DNA from: Gammaproteobacteria bacterium
GTDB lineage: Bacteria; Pseudomonadota; Gammaproteobacteria; Steroidobacterales; Steroidobacteraceae
NCBI GenBank assembly: GCA_016874235.1
Contig: VGUJ01000001.1
Coordinates: 186,001-250,000 of the forward strand
Direction: 5' to 3'
Length of the DNA: 64,000 nt
The notes under the pieces were generated by a model. That model was not told where the DNA came from and ran no database searches. It worked only from the letters and a program-made list of their open reading frames with translations. Shown piece by piece: positions 17,477 to 25,020 of this stretch. Every line of letters starts with the position of its first letter. The stretch's first letter is position 1. Made by a program: the position numbers and the translations under genes.

Positions 17477-17492
17477 TGCAGATTCCATGCCA
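17477..17492 (-). promoter_or_regulatory. Sigma-54 (RpoN) promoter of glnK-amtB
   Basis: On the minus strand the site reads TGGCATGGAATCTGCA. Against the RpoN consensus TGGCACGnnnnTTGCW it has the essential GG at -24 and GC at -12 with correct spacing, and mismatches only two fixed positions. It lies 128 bp upstream of the glnK ATG, giving a leader of about 115 nt. This is the expected arrangement for a nitrogen-starvation operon. Confidence 0.85.
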
Positions 17493-17552
17493 TCCCCCGA
17501 CTGCCCCAAACCGGGCGTTTCGGGTCTTTTTCACGGCTTTTTTCGAGTTTGG

Positions 17553-17569
17553 CGCACCGTTTTGGCGCT
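17553..17569. promoter_or_regulatory. NtrC-like binding site upstream of glnK
   Basis: CGCACCGTTTTGGCGCT is a near-palindrome matching the NtrC operator pattern TGCACCnnnnnGGTGCA at most positions (GCACC, 5-nt spacer, GGCGC). It is about 60 bp upstream of the sigma-54 promoter, the normal enhancer distance. No ntrBC genes are in this window; the only such pair is NtrYX, and that NtrX looks unable to activate sigma-54. Confidence 0.6.
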
Positions 17570-17615
17570 TCGGGCGAAACCGCCTGCGTCAATAGGGGGC
17601 AAAGGAGGTAGCACC

Positions 17616-17870
17616 ATGGATTTTCGCGTCGATGATCTCGCCCGCCGGCTGTTCGAGAGCATGCCTCCGACCGTCCAAAACATGCGTCATGACCTCGAAG
17701 CTAACTTTCGGGCCGTGCTGCGCGCTAATCTCGCTCGCCTCGACCTGCTCGCTCGCGACGAATTTACGGCTCAAACCAAAGTGCTCGAGCGTACTCGTGC
17801 TCGGCTTGAAGACGTCGAACAGCGACTCGCGCAACTCGAAGCGCGTCTCGCGGCGACGGCTCGCGACTGA
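17616..17870 (+). CDS. ubiK: UbiK/BMFP-type accessory factor (YqiC family)
   Basis: 84 residues from the ATG at 17616, which is preceded by a strong AAAGGAGG. The N-terminal amphipathic helix DDLARRLFESMPP is typical, and the C-terminal half (VLERTRARLEDVEQRLAQLE) is a trimeric coiled coil. UbiK helps assemble the ubiquinone-biosynthesis complex under aerobic conditions by interacting with UbiJ and membranes. It is divergent from glnK and directly upstream of the comM remnant, a neighbourhood also common in related bacteria. Confidence 0.9.
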   Translation: MDFRVDDLARRLFESMPPTVQNMRHDLEANFRAVLRANLARLDLLARDEFTAQTKVLERTRARLEDVEQRLAQLEARLAATARD

Positions 17871-17879
17871 TCCTCCGTC

Positions 17880-19429
17880 ATGTCGGTCGCACGCATTCTC
17901 TGTCGTGCGTAAGTCGGGTTGATCGCGCCCCGTGTCGATGTCGAGGTTCATCTCGGCGCGGGATTACCGTGCTTCAACATCGTCGGCTTGCCCGCCACTG
18001 AGGTCAAAGAGAGCAAGGAGCGAGTTCGGGCTGCACTCGCGAATTCCGGATTCGAGTTTCCTGCCGGGCGCATCACGATCAATCTTGCGCCCGCTGAGTT
18101 ACCCAAGGACGGCGGTCGTTTCGATCTTGCCATTGCAATCGGCGTTCTGGTGGCGAGCGAGCAAGTATCGCTCCGCTAAGCCCTCGACACCCTCGAGTTT
18201 TATGGCGAGCTCGGCTTATCGGGTGATCTGCGTCCGATTCGTGGTGCGCTTCCCGCCGCTGCGGCTGCGGCCGCCGATGGCCATCAGGTCGTCCTGCCGT
18301 TCGGCAATCATCATGAATTACCTGGTGCCCGAATCTCGAAGCCGTGATCGCTGACAGCTTGCGCTCCGTCTGCGAAAAACTTGTAGCCAAAGAAATCCAG
18401 AGGTCTCCTATATCGGCGAGCTCTTCGAACAGCTCTTCGATCTTTTTTGTGGTGATTCGGCGATCGAAGGATTGAGGCTGTCGGAGGTGTGCGGGCAGAC
18501 GAGGGGTAAGCGCGCGCTCGAGCTTGCGGCCACGGGCGGACACAGTCTTCTCATGGTGGGGCCACCCGGATGTGGAAAGACCATGCTCGCGGAGCGACTG
18601 CCCTGGTTGCTGCCGACGCTCACCCGAGACAAAGCCCTCGAAGTCGCGATGATCTTGTCGTTATCCGTTGCCTCATTACCCGAAGTCGTCCCACGACCAT
18701 TTCGAGCCCCCCATCGCACGGCCTCAGCGAGCGCCATCATCGGCGGGGGCGCGTCGGCAGGGCCGGGGGGAGATCACCGTCGCCCATCGGGGCGTTCTAT
18801 TTCTCGACGAGTTACCGGAATTCGATCGACGAGTTCTCGAGGCTTTGCGTGAGCCGCTCGAAACGGGGCGAGTCGCAATCTCTCGCGTCGGTACGAAAAC
18901 CGAGTACCCTGCGCATTTTCAGTTGATCGCTGCGATGAATCCCTGTCCTTGTGGGCACACCGGATCGTGCTATGGGCGCTGTCGATGCACGCCTGCATCG
19001 GTCGATCGATATCGAGCCCGACTATCTGGGCCTTTACTCGATCGACTTGATCTCAGGGTGATGCTTGAGTCAGTGGGAGATGCCGACCTCGCCGAACACC
19101 GTCGAACTCGACATGGTCCCGAGGAGAGTGCAGCGATCGCCGATGAGCAGCGTATTCGATCTAGAGTCGTCGCCACGAGGGCACGCCAACTTGATCGACA
19201 GGGCTGTTTAAATGTTTCTTTGACGGTACAAGCGCTGGCCTCGGCGTGTCGCCTCGATCACGCCGCGCATCGAGTCTTGCTGTCATCACGGGTGTTGGCG
19301 GGGGGGGACCTTCGCTCCTACGACCGGTTGATCCGGGTCGCGCGAACCATCGCAGACCTACGCGAATCGCCCTCGATCAGCGAGGCCGATGTACTCGAGG
19401 CGGTCGCGTTGAGACAGGCGCTGTCTTGA
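17880..19429 (+). pseudogene. comM: comM (YifB, Mg-chelatase-like competence helicase) broken by several lesions
   Basis: Homology runs the full length of a ~500-residue ComM but in three frames. From the ATG at 17880 codon 11 is TAA (17910-17912), then APRVDVEVHLGAGLPCFNIV continues in the same frame to a second in-frame TAA at 18177, and on through EFYGELGLSGDLRPIRGALP. A 1-base loss near 18328-18335 moves the frame to NLEAVIADSLRSVCEKLV, another near 18395 to YIGELFEQLFDLFCG and Walker A GPPGCGKT. An extra G in the run 18765-18770 (after GGGASAGPG) moves it to EITVAHRGVLFLDELPEFDRR and the intact C-terminus ending at 19429. ComM is a branch-migration helicase for natural transformation. 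Five independent lesions in one gene, with intact neighbours, indicate a true pseudogene rather than sequencing error. Confidence 0.9.
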
Positions 19430-19440
19430 TCGACGGGCGC

Positions 19441-19965
19441 TTACTGCGCCTTGGTGACCATGTAGTCGACAGCGGCTTTCACGAGATCATCCGGGAGATC
19501 CGTGCGTCCACCCTTCGCGGGCATCACGCCGCCCTTTCCGGTATAACCCTCGATGGCGTGCTTATAGAGAGTGGGTTTGCCTTGTGCCAATCGAGGTGCC
19601 CAAGCAGCGCGGTCGTCGGAGCGCGGCGCGCCACCGATGCCGTTGAGATGACATGCGCCACAGACCTGTTCATACACACCGATGCCATCGGTCGGAATAG
19701 TGAGCTCGGCAACGATAGCGCCGGCAGCCGGAACGATATCGAGCCCCGAATTATCTCGTCCTGCGACGGCAACTCGACCCGTCGAGAGATTTTTTTCGAC
19801 GTCGGCGACGTACTTCGGATCGAGCAGGAGATGTGCGTTCTGGGTATCGCGGCCCACTGCGCGTGCAAGTGCGAACAGCAAGATCGCGATGACGATGAGG
19901 ATGCCGAGCACGAGGCTGAAGATGTTGAAAAACTGGGAGTCCTGTTTGCTCACGACGTTATCCAA
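19441..19965 (-). CDS. Membrane-anchored cytochrome c5 family protein
   Basis: 174 residues. A single hydrophobic helix (about 14-35, FSLVLGILIVIAILLFALA) anchors the protein, with the rest in the periplasm. One haem-binding CGACH motif (about 108-112) and a downstream MP (VMPAKGG) as the probable Met axial ligand define a class I cytochrome c of the c5 type. It is likely to carry electrons between the bc1 complex and terminal oxidases. Its stop lies 11 bp from the end of the comM remnant, in convergent orientation. The 197 bp upstream hold no gene. Confidence 0.88.
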   Translation of the reverse strand: MDNVVSKQDSQFFNIFSLVLGILIVIAILLFALARAVGRDTQNAHLLLDPKYVADVEKNLSTGRVAVAGRDNSGLDIVPAAGAIVAELTIPTDGIGVYEQVCGACHLNGIGGAPRSDDRAAWAPRLAQGKPTLYKHAIEGYTGKGGVMPAKGGRTDLPDDLVKAAVDYMVTKAQ

Positions 19966-20162
19966 AAAGCCCTTGGGAAAATCGGGGCGGAGTATAGCCG
20001 CTACCGGGGGGCAGGCGCACGGGTTGGGCCGGATTCTCGCTGCAGCGAAACCCCCACCAAGTTCGCCCCGCCGCTCCTGATCTGGCCGAACCGGATACGG
20101 CCGTCGAGGGGTAGGGGGTGAAACGATGCCCGCCGATTTACTCGTTAGCAGGCGAAAGTCTC

Positions 20163-20822
20163 TCAGCTTGGGCTGAGTCTCGAGATCGAGACGTGCTGCC
20201 CTGCGGCACGCATCGCCTCCCAGTCCTCACGTCGATCGGGATGCAAGCCTGCGGTGGGAATGATCGTACGTAGCACCACGCCACCATGGTTCGGGATATC
20301 GCCCGCGGCGAGGCCATAGTCGAGAGCGAACCACGCGCTGCTCGAGTGTTGCCACGTCGGCCATTGATCGAGAGGTGCCGATTCGTCGATCCCCACTTGA
20401 TCGATCAATAGACGAACGACATCGATCATCGTGGTGATGAGCGTGTGCCCTTCGAACCGCAAGCCTTGGATAATCCGGTCGAAGAAATGTGGCGTCGCGA
20501 GCAGGGGGAAGTCGTATCGCTCGCTCCACACACCATCCGCATGTTTGCGCAGCGCGTGTCCGTGCAACTGATACACGCAATATTCATTCAGCTCGCAATA
20601 CCCCCACATCGCAAACTTCCGGGTGCCCTCGATCATAATCACTCTGCTGTGACCGAGAGTGTCGAATAAAAACTCGTGGACCATCCGAACCCGAGGTCCG
20701 AATTTCTGGGGTCGGCGTACGGGTTTGTAACGAGCACGCCGATCGCGGATCCGGCGCTCGAGATTACGCCGCAGTCCCCGTGCATGACGGTCGCTGATGG
20801 GGTGATCTGGCAGATTGAGCAT
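20163..20822 (-). CDS. Uncharacterised conserved-looking protein
   Basis: 219 residues; I do not recognise it. There is no signal peptide or membrane helix. The N-terminal 40 residues are very Arg-rich (RHARGLRRNLERRIRDRRAR), possibly for nucleic-acid or membrane binding, followed by a mixed domain with aromatic clusters (FAMWGYCELNEYCVYQLHGH, WPTWQHSSSAWFALDYGL). Codon use resembles its neighbours. The stop lies inside a small hairpin CTCAGC-TTGG-GCTGAG (20162-20177). It is transcribed alone, divergently from the HutX-like gene, with a 194-bp gap in which I see no further gene. An alternative shorter start within the Arg-rich part is possible. Confidence 0.55.
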   Translation of the reverse strand: MLNLPDHPISDRHARGLRRNLERRIRDRRARYKPVRRPQKFGPRVRMVHEFLFDTLGHSRVIMIEGTRKFAMWGYCELNEYCVYQLHGHALRKHADGVWSERYDFPLLATPHFFDRIIQGLRFEGHTLITTMIDVVRLLIDQVGIDESAPLDQWPTWQHSSSAWFALDYGLAAGDIPNHGGVVLRTIIPTAGLHPDRREDWEAMRAAGQHVSISRLSPS

Positions 20823-21016
20823 GACCGAATCCTCGGAAGGTCCACGAGCGGGGAGAAGCGCCCCTCCTATGTCGTATCGGTTACAGGGCGGCGATGTTGA
20901 GGAGATCGTCCGCGCGATGAACGGGCCTACGTCACATTATTCGGATCACTGACTCGTGCGAGCTTTTCTAGATGAGAATGCCGGGGTGGGCTGATCCGAC
21001 GGACTTCGGGGGTAAC

Positions 21017-21655
21017 ATGTCGAGAGCCAATACGTTTTCGTGCCTGCTCGTCATGCTGGCGGTGGTGGTTGCTGCCGCGGCTCTTCAGGCGCAGGGGCAA
21101 GCCGCACCGATGTGCGCGTCATCGGAGCAGATCGCGGTCGTTCGGACGGCGCTTGCTGGAAAAGAGCCCGCGCCGCTGGGTGCCACCGCTGCAGCCCTCA
21201 AGATGCCGGAGGCCCTTGTCGCGAGCGCGTTGCCGCACGAACAAACTCATGGGGTGAGCGCCATCCATTTTCAGACGATCTGGAAAAGCATCGAAACTTG
21301 GAGCGATGCGACGACATTCATCATCAAGGGCCCGAACCTTTTTGAGATTCAGGGGCCGGTTGGACGAGGCGAGCCCTCGACCCGAAGCAAGTTCTTCAAT
21401 CTTCACCGAGAAGGACCGGGACTCGCCGGCCATCTTCGACCCGATCTCTACGCATCGATCTATCTGCTCGAGATCCCCGGCGCCTCGACGACACTCCGTG
21501 GCATCGTCTTTTTCGATCAGTTCGGAGACGCCGTGTTTTCGGTTTACGTGCCGGGGGAAGGCGTCCCAGCGCCGGAAGCCGTGGTCACACAATTCAAGGC
21601 GACCTCTGCGCTCATCCTAGCCTTGCCACGACTCTGTGCAGAGTACACTCAATGA
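21017..21655 (+). CDS. Exported ChuX/HutX-like haem-utilisation family protein
   Basis: 212 residues from the ATG at 21017, favoured because GGGGG precedes it and it gives a clean signal peptide (MSRANTF, a hydrophobic run, then AQGQA). After the signal the layout follows HutX: a small helical domain ending in ASALP, then FQTIWKSIETWSDATTFII, FEIQGPVGRG, FFNLHREGPGLAGHLRPDLY, IYLLEIPG and IVFFDQFGDAVFSVYV. HutX/ChuX proteins bind haem in the cytosol and pass it on, so a signal peptide is unusual. There are no haem-uptake genes nearby. It may be a periplasmic haem-binding relative; the family call is from the pattern only. Confidence 0.65.
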   Translation: MSRANTFSCLLVMLAVVVAAAALQAQGQAAPMCASSEQIAVVRTALAGKEPAPLGATAAALKMPEALVASALPHEQTHGVSAIHFQTIWKSIETWSDATTFIIKGPNLFEIQGPVGRGEPSTRSKFFNLHREGPGLAGHLRPDLYASIYLLEIPGASTTLRGIVFFDQFGDAVFSVYVPGEGVPAPEAVVTQFKATSALILALPRLCAEYTQ

Positions 21656-21718
21656 GCCGAGCAGAATCTGTTTTCAGGGTGCTGAATAGGGCGTGATCGT
21701 CGTGAAGACCGAGAGAGT

Positions 21719-21795
21719 TGGCGCGCCCGGCGAGATTCGAACTCACGACCCCTGCCTTCGGAGGGCAGTACTCTATCCAGCTGAGCTACGGGCGC
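21719..21795 (-). tRNA. tRNA-Arg (anticodon CCG)
   Basis: The minus strand folds as a tRNA. The 7-bp acceptor stem GCGCCCG/CGGGCGC is followed by discriminator G and an encoded CCA (21721-21719). The D arm is GCTC/GAGT, and the anticodon stem CTGCC/GGCAG encloses loop CTCCGAA, with CCG at positions 34-36. The T arm contains GTTCGAATC. It decodes CGG. It is a single tRNA gene 40 bp from the divergent serine-hydrolase gene. Confidence 0.97.
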
Positions 21796-21841
21796 TTCCG
21801 CGAGGCATTATATCGGAGCGGCTCGAGGGAGGCGGATGGTG

Positions 21842-22747
21842 ATGAACAGACGTGCGATGTTATGGGCGAGTTTGCTGTGGGCGGTCCCGCGTGGCGTGCG
21901 GGCGGACGGAGCCGACCTTCTCGAGACCAAGCTTCGAGACATGCTCACGGACTTTCGCGGAACGGTTTCTTTGTATGCCCGCAACCTCGATACGGGCCAC
22001 GAGGTCGGCATAGATCCCGATCGCCGTATTCGTACGGCGAGCACTATCAAACTTCCGATCGCTTGTGCCTTGGCCGCAGAAGTCGAAGCGAAGCGGGCAC
22101 GTTGGGATGAGCGTCTTGTGATCCGAGAACAAGACAAAGTCTCCGGATCAGGCGTACTCACCGACTTCTCGGATGGAGAATCCATCAGTCTGCGCGATGC
22201 TCGAACGATGATGATCATCGTCAGTGACAACACGGCGACCAACCTGATCCTCGATCGAATCAGTGCGGATCGAGTCAATGATTTTATGCAGTCTTTGGGG
22301 CTCACGCAAACTCGCTCGATGCGCAAGGTCCGCGGAGATGGTACCCAGCTCAAACCTGCGGAGGGGTGGAGTCGGGAGGGGGATAAGCCTGAGAACAAGC
22401 GGTTCGGCATCGGCGCATCGACCTCTCGAGAGATGGTCCGTCTGCTCGAGATGTTGGAGCAAGGCAAGGTGGTGAGCGCAGCCCATTCAAAAGAACTACT
22501 CGCTGTACTTGAGCGTCAGCAGTACAAGGACGCCATCGGGCGTTACAGCGGCGAGTGGCGAGTGGCGAGCAAGTCCGGCAGTCTTGATGCGCTTCGAAGC
22601 GATGTGGGTATCGTCTACACGCCGCACGGTCGTATTGCGATCGCTATCACGATCGACGATATGCCTAATATCGATTATTCGCCGGACAACGTCGGTTTGA
22701 AGCTCATGGCTGAGCTGTCGCGGGTACTGATCGCCGAACTCAAGTAG
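21842..22747 (+). CDS. Class A beta-lactamase-like serine hydrolase (exported)
   Basis: 301 residues from the ATG at 21842, spaced 9 nt from GGAGG; an ATG at 21836 is too close to it. It has a short signal peptide. The three penicillin-interactive motifs are present: STIK (about residues 67-70), SDN in [12 protein letters not shown] (about 128-130) and KSG (about 244-246). The Omega-loop ExxLN that supplies the deacylating Glu166 of true class A enzymes is not recognisable; the region reads [16 protein letters not shown]. It may be a beta-lactamase of the Beta-lactamase2 family, a DD-peptidase-like enzyme or another serine hydrolase. Its 3' end overlaps the convergent subtilase by 8 bp. Confidence 0.8.
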   Translation: MNRRAMLWASLLWAVPRGVRADGADLLETKLRDMLTDFRGTVSLYARNLDTGHEVGIDPDRRIRTASTIKLPIACALAAEVEAKRARWDERLVIREQDKVSGSGVLTDFSDGESISLRDARTMMIIVSDNTATNLILDRISADRVNDFMQSLGLTQTRSMRKVRGDGTQLKPAEGWSREGDKPENKRFGIGASTSREMVRLLEMLEQGKVVSAAHSKELLAVLERQQYKDAIGRYSGEWRVASKSGSLDALRSDVGIVYTPHGRIAIAITIDDMPNIDYSPDNVGLKLMAELSRVLIAELK

Positions 22748-25007
22748 TTCGGTTAGGTCGAAGCGATCGACGCCACGCCAAGGCGGCGATCAACATCAAC
22801 AGAGTCCAAAGATCGAGCGAGCCGCCTCCGCCACGAGAGGCAGTCACCGTGATCGAGACGCTTTGAGGGGCGCTGGTGACGAGCCCGTCGCTGGCGGTTA
22901 CCGTGACCGTAAACGTTCCCGCTGTGGCGTTCGGCCAAGAAAATTCACCTGTTCCAGCACTCAGCGTGGCGCCCGATGGAAGACCCGCCGCACTGTAGGT
23001 GAGTGGATCGTTGTCCGGATCAGTGGCGGATGCTCTGAAGCTCACCGTGTTTCCAGCGGATGCGGAGATTGCGGGTAAGGCAGCGAGCACAGGCGTGCCG
23101 TTAGACCGAACGTCTACGGAGCGCGACGCTGAAAACCCGTCGCCATCGGTTGCGGTCAGTCTGAACGTCATTCGCGAACCGTTCGGTGCCGTGAAAGTGG
23201 TCTGAGCAGAGGTCGCGCTGCTCAAGGTCACTGTTGCGCCGGCTGTCTGCTGCCAACGCAAGCTGAAAAGGGTGTTACCTCCCGCCTTGGGGGTCGCCAT
23301 CCCGGACAGGGTCACTGTCGAACCATTTTCGACAAGCGCGGCGTTGACCTGTGCTGTAACCGTGGGCGCCAGTGCAGCAAGACGCTGTATGGCCCGCGCG
23401 GCATCGAGCATGCCGGCTCCGCAGGGATTATCGACCTTGCCGAAGCAGAATGTACCGGCAGGGAACTCTCGCGCGCTGGCAGCGAGTACATTTCGAACGC
23501 TATCGACAGTGAGAGTGGGCATTGCGGAGATCAGAAGCGCCGCGACACCTGACACATGTGGCGCCGCCATACTGGTACCGGACTTTCCCGAGTAAACAGC
23601 AGCGCCCGGCGTCGTGGTTCCGTCGTTGGTCGTCGAGGCGATGAGACGCCAGATCGTTCCGGTCGCGCCGCTGCTGCCTTGCGGAAGGCAATTTAAGACT
23701 GACGTCGTACACGAGCCGCCCCCCGGCGCACTCAGAGTCGTACCCACTCCGTAATTAGCGAAGCTTGCCTTATCCCCCTCAACCGTATGGGCGGTCACGG
23801 CGATCACGCCGGAGCAATTGGCGGGAGAGCTGATGGTGGCGCGACTGTTATTACCGGTGGCAGCGACCACGACGGCGCCCATCGCGCGGGCTGCGGTGAC
23901 GGCATTCTGACGACTGTTCGAACAACTTGAGCTGGTGGAGCCGAGACTGAGATTGATGACTCGCGCAGGCGACGCATTGACTGGAATGCCAAGATCGGGC
24001 CACGTGCCGCTCGCCGGTTGCGCGCCCGCGGCCCAGCGGATGGCGTCAGTGATATCCGAGCCGTAGCCGAAACATTTTCCGAGGGCGCGGACGACGAGCA
24101 CCTTGCCTTCGTGGGCGATGCCGACCACGCCCGCGTTGTTCCCTGTCACCGCACCCACTGTTCCGGCGACGTGCGTACCGTGCCATGAACTATTTGCTTT
24201 GGTGCACGGCGAGCTTCCACCGGAGAACACGGTCTTGGTGAGATCGTTGTCGTCAATCCAATCGCCTGGGTCCGCAGGATCGGCATCGCGTCCGTCACCA
24301 TCATTGGCAACGAGAAAGCCTCCGCCATTGTCGCCGGAGATGAAATCGTGTCCCCGAATAATGTTGGTATCGAGGTCGAGATGCGTCGTGATTCCGGAGT
24401 CGATCACTGCGACGACGACATTTCGGCCGGTTGAGGTGTCCCAAGCCTCTGGCAAATTCGCGCCACCCGGACGCTCAACAGTAGGCGCTTTCAAATGCCA
24501 AAGAACTTCTCGTGAGTCCGTCCAGAAGGGATCGGTTGGCGTCAAGAAAGGAAACACATACTCGTCGATCTCAACGCTCGCGATCGCCGGGTCGAGTCGC
24601 AGACGCTGCGCGACGCGTTCTGCATCGGCGCGCGGCAACGGCTCGCCGAGACGCAGGACATGCGAAAAATCGGCAGTCGGTCTTCGGTAGGCAAGACGCC
24701 CACCGGCACGGCTCGAAAGCGATTCCAGTTTTGCCAGCGAGGGGCGAGCTAGGCGACCGGCTGCGACATCGTCGCGAAATCGAACGATCAGTTGCGTGAT
24801 CGGCAGATCGGTCCCGCGCTGCGGTTCGGCAATCGCCAGCAGTTTGGCCGTTGACTGAGCGCCTGAGGCTTGTGCGAGCGGCGCGATGAACGACAAGCAC
24901 GCTCCAACGAGCAGAGTCGAAACGTTCAGTGACAGTTGGCGATGTGTGGTCGAGCGCACACCCAAGAAGTTACCGACCCTTATTGTGATCGGCAAGCGAA
25001 TTGACAT
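22740..25007 (-). CDS. Subtilisin-like serine protease (S8) with a GlyGly-CTERM sorting tail
   Basis: 755 residues. Signal peptide (to about 48), inhibitor I9-like propeptide (about 65-150), then an S8 catalytic domain with Asp203 (VAVIDSG), His276 (HGTHVAGT) and Ser479 (SGTSMAAPHVSG). Several cysteines in the domain suggest disulfides. Two Ig/cadherin-like beta domains follow (about 545-720). The C-terminus is GGGGSLDLWTLLMLIAALAW plus a basic tail, which matches the GlyGly-CTERM signal cleaved by rhombosortase in gammaproteobacteria. The mature enzyme is therefore probably secreted through type II secretion and surface-processed. No rhombosortase gene is in the window. An S41 protease gene lies 13 bp upstream on the same strand. 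Confidence 0.92.
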   Translation of the reverse strand: MSIRLPITIRVGNFLGVRSTTHRQLSLNVSTLLVGACLSFIAPLAQASGAQSTAKLLAIAEPQRGTDLPITQLIVRFRDDVAAGRLARPSLAKLESLSSRAGGRLAYRRPTADFSHVLRLGEPLPRADAERVAQRLRLDPAIASVEIDEYVFPFLTPTDPFWTDSREVLWHLKAPTVERPGGANLPEAWDTSTGRNVVVAVIDSGITTHLDLDTNIIRGHDFISGDNGGGFLVANDGDGRDADPADPGDWIDDNDLTKTVFSGGSSPCTKANSSWHGTHVAGTVGAVTGNNAGVVGIAHEGKVLVVRALGKCFGYGSDITDAIRWAAGAQPASGTWPDLGIPVNASPARVINLSLGSTSSSCSNSRQNAVTAARAMGAVVVAATGNNSRATISSPANCSGVIAVTAHTVEGDKASFANYGVGTTLSAPGGGSCTTSVLNCLPQGSSGATGTIWRLIASTTNDGTTTPGAAVYSGKSGTSMAAPHVSGVAALLISAMPTLTVDSVRNVLAASAREFPAGTFCFGKVDNPCGAGMLDAARAIQRLAALAPTVTAQVNAALVENGSTVTLSGMATPKAGGNTLFSLRWQQTAGATVTLSSATSAQTTFTAPNGSRMTFRLTATDGDGFSASRSVDVRSNGTPVLAALPAISASAGNTVSFRASATDPDNDPLTYSAAGLPSGATLSAGTGEFSWPNATAGTFTVTVTASDGLVTSAPQSVSITVTASRGGGGSLDLWTLLMLIAALAWRRSLRPNRTT

Positions 25008-25020
25008 TCAGGTGCTTGGA

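Noticed and set aside
17011-17592. N-terminally extended GlnK of 193 residues
   Set aside because: The extra 81 residues cover the sigma-54 promoter and have no PII-like sequence; the conserved start is at 17349.
19246-20121. Plus-strand open frame of 291 codons over the end of comM and cytochrome c5
   Set aside because: It is antisense to the cytochrome c5 gene, whose CGACH haem motif and membrane anchor are unmistakable, and in a different frame from comM.
21719-22747. Integrative element attached at tRNA-Arg carrying the beta-lactamase-like gene
   Set aside because: No integrase, no direct repeat of the tRNA 3' end and no base-composition change are seen; the gene runs directly into its chromosomal neighbour.
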